The notes under the pieces were generated by a model that saw only the letters and a program-made list of their open reading frames with translations, was not told the DNA's origin and searched no databases. Made by a program: the position numbers and the translations under genes. From the IMG/VR virus record IMGVR_UViG_3300046009_007501, positions 1 through 38,643 of that record: a stretch of 38,643 nucleotides of DNA; one strand, given 5' to 3'. Positions within the stretch are counted from its first letter, which is position 1. The number at the start of each line of letters is the position of its first letter. Source of the stretch: a virus. Below are positions 16,720-24,338 of the stretch, in pieces.

Positions 16720-17343
16720 ATGGCAGTAAAAAACATACAAGAATTGGCAGAGAGTTTTATGAGGACATCATCGGAGAAAGACTTCGTTGAATTATATAAA
16801 AGAATTAAACCCGGACTATTAAATCACTGTAAGTCCATACTAATAGAGCAAGAAGCTGCAGAGGATGCTGTTTCCAATACTATGGCTAAGATATGGACTA
16901 AGATATCACAGTATGATCCAACAAGAGGGAATTTCTCTACTTGGGTTTATAACATAGCAAGAAATGAATCCCTTGGTATAAAGAAAAACGAGGACCGGTA
17001 TTTACCAATGATACATGAAGTGGTAAGGAATAACGACGAAAATGATGATAGCTCTTATCCAACTATAACATCGTCTCCAGTTACTCTAGAAGCAGAGTTT
17101 GACTACGTTAATGTTGATAATGACGAGATGGAGGACCTATACGATAACGTTGTAGAAAAAATGAAGGATCTTCCTGAGATCTACAAAGACATCCTTTTCG
17201 ATCGTGAAATACTAGGAATGAGATATCAGGAAATAGCTGATAAGTATGGTATGAAGAAAAGAGCTATTGCTACCAGAATTAGAAGAGCTAGACTAAAAGT
17301 TAGAGAGATGTTTCCTGGTGTTAATTTAACTTTTAACGATTGA
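16720..17343 (+). CDS. ECF-type RNA polymerase sigma factor
   Basis: The 207-aa product has sigma-70 family regions 2 and 4 only. Region 2 spans roughly residues 20-85 with AEDAVSNTMAKIWTKI and FSTWVYNIARNESL, where the -10 element is bound. An acidic linker of about 50 residues follows. Region 4 (about 140-195) has the helix-turn-helix MRYQEIADKYGMKKRAIATR, which would read the -35 element. It sits in a host-promoter operon with dCMP deaminase, so it is likely made early and could redirect host polymerase to middle genes. It is distinct from the gp55-like factor at 24335. Whether it acts alone or with gp55 cannot be told from sequence. Confidence 0.88.
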   Translation: MAVKNIQELAESFMRTSSEKDFVELYKRIKPGLLNHCKSILIEQEAAEDAVSNTMAKIWTKISQYDPTRGNFSTWVYNIARNESLGIKKNEDRYLPMIHEVVRNNDENDDSSYPTITSSPVTLEAEFDYVNVDNDEMEDLYDNVVEKMKDLPEIYKDILFDREILGMRYQEIADKYGMKKRAIATRIRRARLKVREMFPGVNLTFND

Positions 17344-17377
17344 TGTAACTTTTTTCAATAGGTAAAATATAATTGAT

Positions 17378-17839
17378 ATGAATTATCCTTTTAAAAGAGT
17401 TATAAACGATATTAGGAACTATTTCTTTATAAGGAAAACAATAAAGAAAAATATTTCTAGCATAGATTGGGAGAAAAATAAGCTCCGCGTAGATTGGATT
17501 GGGAGAATATACACCGTTGTTAATCTCCCACCAGAAGTTATCTATTCACCAGATTCACCTGAGGAAATCAGACCAGCGTATGTTCTGGAGGAATCTAGAC
17601 CGATAAATGAATATCTAACCAGTCTTAATCTACAAGAGGTAATAATGCCGGAGATAAGTCCGATACCAAATTCCATCTCTTATCTTATTATATACAGGCC
17701 TTATTTCCAAAGGCTATCAGTTAGGTGGTTAATCTATAGGATAATACTTATTCTTCTACTAATTTGGCTTCAATACAAATTCGGATTTATAAGCTGGATT
17801 TTTAGTGGTATTAAATACATGATTGATGTTATCTTCTGA
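17378..17839 (+). CDS. Unknown protein with C-terminal membrane segment
   Basis: This 153-aa protein has a basic N-terminus (FKRVINDIRNYFFIRKTIKK), a small central beta-like region (DWIGRIYTVVNLPPEV), and a C-terminal hydrophobic stretch from about residue 117 onward (YRIILILLLIWLQYKFG) that is probably membrane-anchored. Its end overlaps the start of the next gene by 14 bases, so the two are likely coupled. It lies between a sigma factor and a nuclease in the same operon. I do not recognise the family; the soluble part would face the cytoplasm if the C-terminal anchor is correct. Confidence 0.8.
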   Translation: MNYPFKRVINDIRNYFFIRKTIKKNISSIDWEKNKLRVDWIGRIYTVVNLPPEVIYSPDSPEEIRPAYVLEESRPINEYLTSLNLQEVIMPEISPIPNSISYLIIYRPYFQRLSVRWLIYRIILILLLIWLQYKFGFISWIFSGIKYMIDVIF

Positions 17840-18581
17840 TATACAAATAAATCGACAAGCATTCCCTTGGGGAAGAGCTTATGTGGTAGAAGGAGCTGGT
17901 GAAGCTCCTTTAATTTTACCCTCAGTCACTACTATATTAAAATTAGTAAAGAACGAGAAGTACGAAAAATTAAAGGAGCAATTTGGAGAGGATCGATGGA
18001 ATAAAATACTCTATGATGCAGCAGAAAGGGGAACAGTAATGCACAGAATGTTAGAACTGTTTCTTCTTGAGTGGGCTAAGGAAAAAGACGTAGATAGATC
18101 CTTAAAAAAAGCACAAATATTTGCTATAGAAGAATCTAGAAGAGACGACGGAAAGTATGCTAAATACGTAAACAAAGGAAGAGATCTATTCTGGAATTTT
18201 TACCATACTAATTTTTGGGAAAGTATAGAGGAAGTTGTAGACAACGAAGCTTTCTTATATACAACTTTCAAGGGAGGTTGGGCAGGAGCTTGTGATTTTG
18301 TTTATAGGGATAAGGCATACAACTTGATAGTTGATGATTTTAAATCTTCAACATCTCTAAAAGATGAGGAAGACATATTAAGCTATAAATTACAAATCTC
18401 AGCATATATGTTTATGTGTGCTGAAAAATACGGTGAAGTCCCTAAGCAAGGAAGAATTAGGATAGCAAATGAACAAACATCAGATATACAAACATTTATT
18501 GTTCACGATTACGAACTGAAAGAATATCTTGGTCAGTTTATAGAACTTGCTAAAAAATTCAGAGAAATTTACGGAATATAG
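17826..18581 (+). CDS. RecB/Cas4-like PD-(D/E)XK exonuclease
   Basis: The 251-aa product shows the ordered motifs of the RecB nuclease family: GTVMHRMLE (motif with the metal-binding His), GACDFVY (Asp), the VDDFKSS active site (D-x-K) and QISAYMFM (conserved Gln plus Tyr) near the end. Enzymes of this type cut single-strand ends of DNA and in phages assist recombination or host DNA breakdown. I chose the ATG at 17826; a TTG one codon earlier is possible. No iron-sulfur cysteine cluster is evident, unlike typical Cas4. It overlaps the upstream membrane-protein gene by 14 bases. Confidence 0.82.
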   Translation: MLSSDIQINRQAFPWGRAYVVEGAGEAPLILPSVTTILKLVKNEKYEKLKEQFGEDRWNKILYDAAERGTVMHRMLELFLLEWAKEKDVDRSLKKAQIFAIEESRRDDGKYAKYVNKGRDLFWNFYHTNFWESIEEVVDNEAFLYTTFKGGWAGACDFVYRDKAYNLIVDDFKSSTSLKDEEDILSYKLQISAYMFMCAEKYGEVPKQGRIRIANEQTSDIQTFIVHDYELKEYLGQFIELAKKFREIYGI

Positions 18582-18620
18582 GAAACTTAATTGATTCTAT
18601 CTGTATAAAAAATAAAAAAA

Positions 18621-18845
18621 ATGAGTTCGCTAGGAATTAATTATAAAAAAGCTTTAATAAAAAAATACGAATTTCAGATGGAAGAAGCGAAAGCAAATCT
18701 TTCCCTTTATTTTTCTAGCACCAACTTAGCTGCTATAGGTGAACATTCGGATCTTTTAGCTGAGCATGACAGATGGGTAGAACAATATGCTAATGCTAAA
18801 GATAAGCTTGAAGCATTATTGGACTTATACGAAAACGAAAACTAA
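18621..18845 (+). CDS. Small helical unknown protein
   Basis: This 74-aa protein looks like one or two long helices, rich in Ala, Glu, Lys and Leu (MEEAKANLSLYF, WVEQYANAKDKLEALLDLY), typical of a short coiled coil. It starts after ATAAAAAATAAAAAA, an A-rich leader without Shine-Dalgarno. It is followed by another helical protein 16 bases downstream. No family is recognised. Confidence 0.8.
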   Translation: MSSLGINYKKALIKKYEFQMEEAKANLSLYFSSTNLAAIGEHSDLLAEHDRWVEQYANAKDKLEALLDLYENEN

Positions 18846-18861
18846 ATAAAAACAAATAAAA

Positions 18862-19359
18862 ATGGCAAACAAAAAACCAAAAGAATTAAACGAAGATCAA
18901 AACGAAGCGGTTCTTGAAAAATTTATCAGCAACGTAGATCAAGAAAAAGTTGAGAGCATAAGAAAAGATCTAGAAGGTTACAAAAATAGTCTTAAAGACA
19001 AAGAATACGCCGTTTCTATGGATAAAGATCTATTAAGAAGATTTGAGCAATTCATGAGAGAAGATGTTGAATGGAGATCTAAAGAGGCATTAGGAGTAAT
19101 GGAGATCTTAAAAAGAATCGACTCAATAAAAAAAGAAGGCATTAAAGACGGAGTAGCTTATCTAACAAATCTAGAAGTTGAAGCTTCGCACTACTTCCTA
19201 ATGAAATGGGCAGGAAAAGGGGAGTCGGAAATTAGTAATTTCATCTCACTTTGGAAAACATTCGAAGAAACCCTTACTCTTATTCAACAGGACAATATTG
19301 TTTTGAAAGATCTAGAGAAACAACTTGCAGCAGCAGAACAGGGAATTGAATTAGAATAA
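18862..19359 (+). CDS. Helical unknown protein, end of operon
   Basis: The 165-aa product is almost entirely helical and charged, with a central segment LTNLEVEASHYFLMKWAGKG and coiled-coil-like ends. It starts after AAACAAATAAAA and is the last gene before the terminator at 19380-19411. Together with the 74-aa gene just upstream it may form a small complex, but this is only suggested by adjacency and similar composition. I do not recognise the family. Confidence 0.8.
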   Translation: MANKKPKELNEDQNEAVLEKFISNVDQEKVESIRKDLEGYKNSLKDKEYAVSMDKDLLRRFEQFMREDVEWRSKEALGVMEILKRIDSIKKEGIKDGVAYLTNLEVEASHYFLMKWAGKGESEISNFISLWKTFEETLTLIQQDNIVLKDLEKQLAAAEQGIELE

Positions 19360-19379
19360 TATTTCCATAAATATATAAT

Positions 19380-19411
19380 AAAAGACTGGCGCTAATGTGT
19401 CAGTCTTTTTT
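19380..19411 (+). terminator. Intrinsic terminator of the dCMP deaminase-sigma operon
   Basis: AAAAGACTG (19380-19388) pairs with CAGTCTTTT (19401-19409) around a 12-base loop, with a run of six T at 19406-19411. It separates the host-promoter operon from the next TATATA box. Another TATATAATA motif (19372-19380) overlaps its left edge. Confidence 0.88.
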
Positions 19412-19416
19412 GTGGA

Positions 19417-19426
19417 GATATATAGC
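19417..19426 (+). promoter_or_regulatory. TATATA-box promoter candidate for the membrane coiled-coil gene
   Basis: GATATATAGC begins five bases after the terminator T-run and ends five bases before the ATG at 19432. A T4-like start distance would make this mRNA leaderless. Confidence 0.45.
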
Positions 19427-19431
19427 TAGAT

Positions 19432-20652
19432 ATGAAAAAGAAATTATTACCCTGGATAATCGCTTTATCTGCACTTACAGTTTCTGGATCTGCAGCTTTT
19501 TATTCTGTATCTGGACTAGGAAAAATGTTTGCCGGTGCAGCATTACAAGTAATGATATTAGCAGGAAGCCTAGAATTTGCTAAATTAGTAACAGCTTCTT
19601 TACTCTACCAATATTGGAAAAAGCTTAATTTGGGATTAAAGCTTTATCTTTCAATAGCAACCTTAATACTGATAGTAATAACATCTGCAGGGATTTATGG
19701 ATTTTTATCCTCAGCTTACCAAGAAACATCGTTCAAGGTGCAAAACCAGGATAAGAATATCGAGATTCTAGATAAAAATATATCCATAATACAAGGAGAG
19801 ATAAAGAATTTTGAATCTCAGGTAAAACAAAAGAACGATAGGATAATACAGCTAACTTCTATAAGAACAAATCTTCAATCAACACAAGATGTATTGATAG
19901 AAAAATCAAAGTCTACTAATGCAGTTAGACAACAGATAAAGGATGTCGATTCGGAGATAAAAAGAATGGATTCGGAGGTTTCTGTATTAAATGATTCCAT
20001 ATCTTCAAAAAACACAAGAATATCTTCCATAGAGAAACAAAAACTAGATGTTTCCTCAGATTCAGATCTAGCTAGGGAAGTTGGCCCTTTAAAATATATT
20101 GCTGAGCTAACAGGAAAAGATATAGACTCCGTGGTTAACTGGTACATAATCGTGCTGATGCTAGTTTTTGACCCTTTAGCCATTGCATTAGTAATAGCAG
20201 CAAATTTTGCTTTTGAAATAAATGAGCCAAAAAAAGAAGAAGAAATGGAAGAAAAAGAAAATAAAAAGCCTGGTAAAATTAAATCACTATGGAATAGAAT
20301 AACTTTGTTTAATAAAAAAAAAGAAACATTAAACAAAACAGAAGGAACATCCGTGTCACCTAACCAGGAAGTATCTATTTTGTTTAAGGAAAATCCAGAA
20401 ACATTAAACAAAGAGGAAATACCAGCTGAATACGATCAATTGGTACAGGAAGAACCTAATAATAATATCGAAGAAAAAGAATCAAATCCAGAATCGAATA
20501 ACAATAAAAAAGAGGATACATATAGTAAAGATACACCAACAAAATTTGATAAATCACAAAGGGAAAGATTTAGAGGAAATCCTGATTCAATGGAATCTCG
20601 AAAAAGCTTTAGAAATAACCCAGGAGATGAGAATCCAATTAATTTAAGATGA
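19432..20652 (+). CDS. Membrane protein with long coiled coil
   Basis: The 406-aa product starts MKKKLLPWIIALSALTVSG and has about three hydrophobic segments in its first 95 residues. A long coiled coil follows (about 100-215, heptad-like, with IEILDKNISIIQGEIKNFES), then another membrane segment (about 236-262, WYIIVLMLVFDPLAIALVIA). The last 140 residues are Lys/Glu/Asn/Pro-rich and disordered. Proteins with the DPLAIALV-type segment after a coiled coil occur in other large phages, where their role is not known to me. The layout suggests a cell-envelope anchor with a cytoplasmic tail. The next gene starts within its last codons. Confidence 0.85.
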   Translation: MKKKLLPWIIALSALTVSGSAAFYSVSGLGKMFAGAALQVMILAGSLEFAKLVTASLLYQYWKKLNLGLKLYLSIATLILIVITSAGIYGFLSSAYQETSFKVQNQDKNIEILDKNISIIQGEIKNFESQVKQKNDRIIQLTSIRTNLQSTQDVLIEKSKSTNAVRQQIKDVDSEIKRMDSEVSVLNDSISSKNTRISSIEKQKLDVSSDSDLAREVGPLKYIAELTGKDIDSVVNWYIIVLMLVFDPLAIALVIAANFAFEINEPKKEEEMEEKENKKPGKIKSLWNRITLFNKKKETLNKTEGTSVSPNQEVSILFKENPETLNKEEIPAEYDQLVQEEPNNNIEEKESNPESNNNKKEDTYSKDTPTKFDKSQRERFRGNPDSMESRKSFRNNPGDENPINLR

Positions 20653-21233
20653 TTAAACCAGTTTACACTACCAATCAGAAGTACATAGAGCATTTGGATT
20701 GTAATCCTGGCGTTTATCGTATGGTATATTTTCAGAGCTGTAACCTAGATATCAAGGAGGGATCCAATATACTAGCAAGTGTTTCTTTGTGTGACTTTAA
20801 GCTTGAATCTCTTGGAAATTCCGAACTAGGCGGATGCGGTGGGTCACTTAAAAGAAACATAACGTTATCCCCGTCTGCAACATACACTCTTACTGCACCA
20901 GAAGTGGGACAGGCACAAGGTGAGGTTCAGATGATAGTAGTTAAAGTTGTTTACGAAAAAGATTACCCAGAGGAGGAAAGATATCTTAATTGGGAGTATA
21001 AGGGAAATGTTTACCCAATACACACTCTTATGATATTAACAGGAAGAACCGAGCCAGATATACCTTGGCAGGGATGGGATCTTAACTATTATTCAAATAA
21101 CCCGCCAACTCCTGAATTTAGCCCACAGCCTTATCCAGTAATTGCATCACCTAATTTATCATTTGGAGGTATATTGTTCAGCAATCCTAGTGATACATAT
21201 AGTGCTGAACTAGAAATATTTGTTTTTAACTAA
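20649..21233 (+). CDS. Unknown Cys-motif protein, tandem paralog A
   Basis: This 194-aa protein overlaps the preceding stop (ATGA) and shares its last base with the next start (TAATG), so all three genes are tightly coupled. It is beta-rich with the motif FQSCNLDIKEG...SLCDFKL, a second Cys cluster (GGCGGS), then MILTGRTEPDI...GWDL and a closing GGILFSNP. The downstream 162-aa gene carries the same ordered motifs, so the pair is a diverged duplication. It resembles a small virion decoration or adaptor protein in size and fold, but I do not recognise the family. Confidence 0.8.
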   Translation: MIKPVYTTNQKYIEHLDCNPGVYRMVYFQSCNLDIKEGSNILASVSLCDFKLESLGNSELGGCGGSLKRNITLSPSATYTLTAPEVGQAQGEVQMIVVKVVYEKDYPEEERYLNWEYKGNVYPIHTLMILTGRTEPDIPWQGWDLNYYSNNPPTPEFSPQPYPVIASPNLSFGGILFSNPSDTYSAELEIFVFN

Positions 21234-21721
21234 TGGCTACACCACCTCTAGTATGTAATACTATACAATTTGAAGGAGCAATATTCCAAAGATGTAATCT
21301 TCAAGTAATAAGCGGGACTACAGTTCTAAGAGAAATAAGTCTGTGCGACACTAATATAGTATTAAATAATTACTCAAGCTTTAGCGGATGTGTCTATGGT
21401 AATTCAAGTCTTATACTAAATTCTGAAGGATTAGGTGAATTATGTTTTATAATGATCAAAGCAACCTATCCCTCCGTTTTACCCGTTTCTAGTCGATTTA
21501 TAAATATACTATACAACGGTGCATATATGCCAATGGCAAACCTAACTATTTTAACAGGTAATCCATCAGATATATCACCATATATGGATAATCGGGGATG
21601 GGATTTAGATCCTAATGGTAGCGATATAGAATCTCCTTTCTTTTCTCAAGGAGGGATGTTATTATACAATCCTCACTCAGTTAGAGTAAACATCGATGTT
21701 ATTTTAGGAGGTAACATCTAA
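21233..21721 (+). CDS. Unknown Cys-motif protein, tandem paralog B
   Basis: The 162-aa product is a paralog of the preceding gene: FQRCNLQVISG and SLCDTNI match FQSCNLDIKEG and SLCDFKL; a central single Cys (SGCVYG) replaces GGCGGS; NLTILTGNPSDI and GWDLDPNG match MILTGRTEPDI and GWDL; GGMLLYNP matches GGILFSNP. It lacks about 20 N-terminal residues of paralog A. The start ATG overlaps the upstream stop. Two related beta-rich proteins made in equal amounts would suit a heterodimer or two positions in one structure; this is inference. Confidence 0.8.
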   Translation: MATPPLVCNTIQFEGAIFQRCNLQVISGTTVLREISLCDTNIVLNNYSSFSGCVYGNSSLILNSEGLGELCFIMIKATYPSVLPVSSRFINILYNGAYMPMANLTILTGNPSDISPYMDNRGWDLDPNGSDIESPFFSQGGMLLYNPHSVRVNIDVILGGNI

Positions 21722-21747
21722 CACGTATAAAAACTTTAAGAAAGTAA

Positions 21748-21757
21748 GATATATACT
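21748..21757 (+). promoter_or_regulatory. TATATA-box late-promoter candidate for the 771-aa gene
   Basis: GATATATACT lies in the 53-base gap after the Cys-motif pair and 17 bases before the ATG at 21775, leaving room for a leader of about 10 bases. Confidence 0.5.
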
Positions 21758-21774
21758 AAAAAAGCGAATAACAA

Positions 21775-24090
21775 ATGGAAAAAAATATTAATCCAGAGAT
21801 CAACAGATTAAATATGGAGACTTCTAAGAATGCCGCAGACTCCTTAAGAGAATGGGCTGGACTAGGATCAGAAAAGAAACCTGTTGCTTCTTCTTTCCTA
21901 AACGGTTCTACCGCTCAAATGTTAAAAGAGTCACAAATGCCAGATTTATCTACTGGTGCAAAAAATGGTGTTTCTTTTAGTTTTGGACTTGTTAATACAG
22001 TATCTGCATTAAAAAATAGCTCAGTAGGAGAACTTCCTGCTGGTAGAATCCTATTAGATAAATACGAGCATTTATTACTAGGAAAAGGTATTTCTGAAGC
22101 ATTTGTTCTTGAATCTTTTATAAACGACCTTAGACCATTTTCTTGGGAAAATTCAGTAGTGCCCGTTTTAGAGACATTAAATAGAACTTTAGAAAACAGA
22201 AGAAGAGAGGTAGAAGTTCTTAAGGCTTACGAGACTATGAAGAACGCTCCAGGAAAAGAGCTTTTTTCTGATGCTACAGAACAAATGAAAAATTGGTTAG
22301 TATCTGAAACAAAATCATCAGATACATTAATTCACGGTCTTAAAAGATTCGGATTTAACCCAATGGTAAGAAATTTAGTTAGCTTCCTTTCGATGTACGA
22401 AAACGAGAACAGTGGGAAATTCAATGTAGGTTTCGATAATAACGTATGTAAAATAGAGAATGTATATTCACCTATTTACGTTAACGAAAACGAGACTATG
22501 TTCTATTCATCCGGTAAATTCTTAAAGTTAAATCAGGATAACGGAATTATTCAAGAATGCAACATGGACGAAGTCCCTGCAGAACTACAAGATCAAGCTG
22601 CTATAGTTAGTGATAGAGACGTAAAAATCGATAATAATAAAATATCATTAAACATCGGTAATAATAAGGTAGAGATCGTATTTACTAATGAATCTAAGGA
22701 GGTTTATATCGATGGTAAAAGAATAAACGAAAGTGATTTACCAGTTGCTGTTAGTGTTACTACTAATAACCTTCTAGAAGGTTCTAATAATAGAGTAGCT
22801 AAAGCAGTTTTTGTTGCTAAGAACGCTGAAGAAATAGTAGATATCGATTTCGGTAAGAAAATAAGATCTAAAGTATACGAAAACGTAGAGGTTAACATCT
22901 TTAAAACTGATAATGCTATTTATGTACAAACAGTTAATCCAGCAATGAGATTAAATAAGATGTATGAAGCAAATGCAACCCAAGCTATTTCGATAATTAA
23001 AGATTTTATTAAATACGATATTTCTGAGTCATTAACAGAATTCTTAGAAGGAGAACAAGCTTTCCTAAGTGTTATGAAAAATGACAAGAACGAGATCGTT
23101 AAAAACATCGAAATTCTAGAAGGAGAATTAAGAAAACTAGACGTTGTTAAAGAAAGCAATCCTTTATTAGCTAATTCCCAAGAACTTATTGCTTTAGAGG
23201 AGAGCATCGAAAATGAAATCGATAATCTTAAAGATAGATGGAACGAGATAAACGTTGAGATTTCAAGATTCGAAAATAGAGTTAAAGAAGTTCCTTCAGT
23301 AAATGAGGATCTAGGATATCCTATCGATACTGAAGTAAGAATCAAAAGAAACGGAAACAAGGGAAGAGTAATAGGAGTTGATGGAAATTCTAAAACTTAC
23401 ACTATCCTTTTTAAAGAAGGTAAAACTGGTGAATACTTTTTCTCTGACGTAGAAGATATCGATGATGAAGTTGACAGATACGACATTAAAGCTCCGGATC
23501 TTGATATAGAATACACAAACGAATCTAATCAGAACTTTGCAAATGCTCCTGGAAATAGAGGTGGTTCACATAGAGATCCTAGAATCGAAAGTTTATCTAA
23601 AAAACACATGGCACAAGCTCCTGATAAAAAAACAGGATCATCTGCTAAGTTTATAAACAACGAAAAAGGAACTATGGCAGGAACACCTAAGAGCGGTAAA
23701 TCTGCACCTTTAACAGGAAGAGGAGTTAATGCTAAATCTGCTAATATGGCTGATCTTCATAGTAAAGGAAAAGGAGGATCTGGGAAAAAGTTTATTGACG
23801 GCTTAGATAATCTTGATTTAGCTAAAGCACCTAGTGCATCTATTAAAGGATCAGGCAAATTCATACAAGATCTTAAAAATATGAATCTGTCCCTGAAAGA
23901 GAGTCAAAAAAATTCTCACGTAGAAAAAGCACCTAAAGGAAAAACAGAAAAGCCTAAAAAATTTATCGAGGACGAAGACGATTTTAATCTAGCTGATGCT
24001 CACGGAAACAGCAAGAAAAACGGAAAAAGATTTGCAGAAAGCGACAAAGTAGCAAATCTATCTTCTGCTCCCAAGACAAAAAAAAAGTAA
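21775..24090 (+). CDS. Large virion-associated protein candidate with C-terminal KFI repeats; likely -1 frameshift at its end
   Basis: The 771-aa product has a helical N-terminal half (1-240), a beta-rich domain (about 240-400), a coiled coil (about 440-520), an SH3/KOW-like segment (YPIDTEVRIKRNGNKGRVIG), and a basic, probably disordered tail from residue about 600. The tail contains about six degenerate units of 20-27 residues with core K-F-I...N-L...A-P (KKFIDGLDNLDLAKAP is the clearest). The gene ends ACA-A9-G-TAA, a classical A AAA AAG slippery site, and the -1 frame stays open for 83 more codons. It lies just before the gp55-gp4-portal block under a late-type promoter, so a head-internal or scaffold role is plausible but unproven. 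Confidence 0.82.
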   Translation: MEKNINPEINRLNMETSKNAADSLREWAGLGSEKKPVASSFLNGSTAQMLKESQMPDLSTGAKNGVSFSFGLVNTVSALKNSSVGELPAGRILLDKYEHLLLGKGISEAFVLESFINDLRPFSWENSVVPVLETLNRTLENRRREVEVLKAYETMKNAPGKELFSDATEQMKNWLVSETKSSDTLIHGLKRFGFNPMVRNLVSFLSMYENENSGKFNVGFDNNVCKIENVYSPIYVNENETMFYSSGKFLKLNQDNGIIQECNMDEVPAELQDQAAIVSDRDVKIDNNKISLNIGNNKVEIVFTNESKEVYIDGKRINESDLPVAVSVTTNNLLEGSNNRVAKAVFVAKNAEEIVDIDFGKKIRSKVYENVEVNIFKTDNAIYVQTVNPAMRLNKMYEANATQAISIIKDFIKYDISESLTEFLEGEQAFLSVMKNDKNEIVKNIEILEGELRKLDVVKESNPLLANSQELIALEESIENEIDNLKDRWNEINVEISRFENRVKEVPSVNEDLGYPIDTEVRIKRNGNKGRVIGVDGNSKTYTILFKEGKTGEYFFSDVEDIDDEVDRYDIKAPDLDIEYTNESNQNFANAPGNRGGSHRDPRIESLSKKHMAQAPDKKTGSSAKFINNEKGTMAGTPKSGKSAPLTGRGVNAKSANMADLHSKGKGGSGKKFIDGLDNLDLAKAPSASIKGSGKFIQDLKNMNLSLKESQKNSHVEKAPKGKTEKPKKFIEDEDDFNLADAHGNSKKNGKRFAESDKVANLSSAPKTKKK
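24078..24087 (+). other. Candidate -1 ribosomal frameshift site (A AAA AAG)
   Basis: Nine A then G precede the TAA stop (24088-24090) of the 771-aa frame. In that frame the heptamer 24081-24087 reads A AAA AAG, the same slippery sequence as E. coli dnaX. A -1 slip continues GTA AAT ACT into a frame open to 24338. Confidence 0.7.
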
Positions 24091-24338
24091 ATACTACATC
24101 ATTAATTGAGTCTATCGCCAAAGACCCAGACGAGGGAATTGGCAATAGACTCAATTTTGTTTTAGACGATTTAAAAAATTGTTTAGAAAAAGTAAAAGAA
24201 TTAGAAACTTCTAGCGTGGAAAACGGTAGAATAGGTATAGACATAATTAAGAATTCGAGGAAAAATTTGGAAGAATTAAGGGTAGATTTAGAAAAACAGA
24301 TAGAGAAACTACAAAATAATATTCCAGACCAAGAATGA
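24087..24338 (+). CDS. -1 frame C-terminal extension of the 771-aa protein (83 codons)
   Basis: This frame has no ATG, GTG or TTG before a GTG at 24216, yet it encodes a coherent, charged helical segment (LNFVLDDLKNCLEKVKELE, LEELRVDLEKQIEKLQ). Its TGA (24336-24338) overlaps the ATG of the gp55 gene as ATGA, the usual coupling arrangement in this genome. Both facts indicate that ribosomes translate it, most simply by -1 slippage at 24081-24087, giving an 854-aa fusion. A miscalled A in the nine-base homopolymer would produce the same picture: with ten A the two frames would be one gene. Confidence 0.65.
   Translation, partial: VNTTSLIESIAKDPDEGIGNRLNFVLDDLKNCLEKVKELETSSVENGRIGIDIIKNSRKNLEELRVDLEKQIEKLQNNIPDQE
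24104..24156 (+). promoter_or_regulatory. Long hairpin downstream of the slippery site
   Basis: The arm 24104-24121 pairs with 24139-24156 over 18 positions with one C-A mismatch, and CCC/GGG inside the loop adds three more pairs. It starts 16 bases after the slippery heptamer. Because TTTTGTTTT follows the right arm, it may also act as, or instead be, a transcription terminator. Confidence 0.75.

Noticed and set aside
19875-20411. 178-codon minus-strand frame
   Set aside because: It lies entirely inside the coiled-coil membrane protein gene. Its Ser/Phe-rich composition is what antisense of Lys/Glu/Asn-rich coding sequence gives.
22920-23360. 146-codon minus-strand frame
   Set aside because: It is a shadow of the coiled-coil part of the 771-aa gene, Ser/Leu-rich as expected from antisense of Glu/Lys/Asn codons.
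24104-24156. Reading the hairpin only as a terminator of the 771-aa gene
   Set aside because: It could terminate, since T-rich sequence follows, but it lies inside a coherent open frame that is coupled to gp55, so a simple end-of-operon role does not explain the data. It is kept as an alternative within the frameshift finding.
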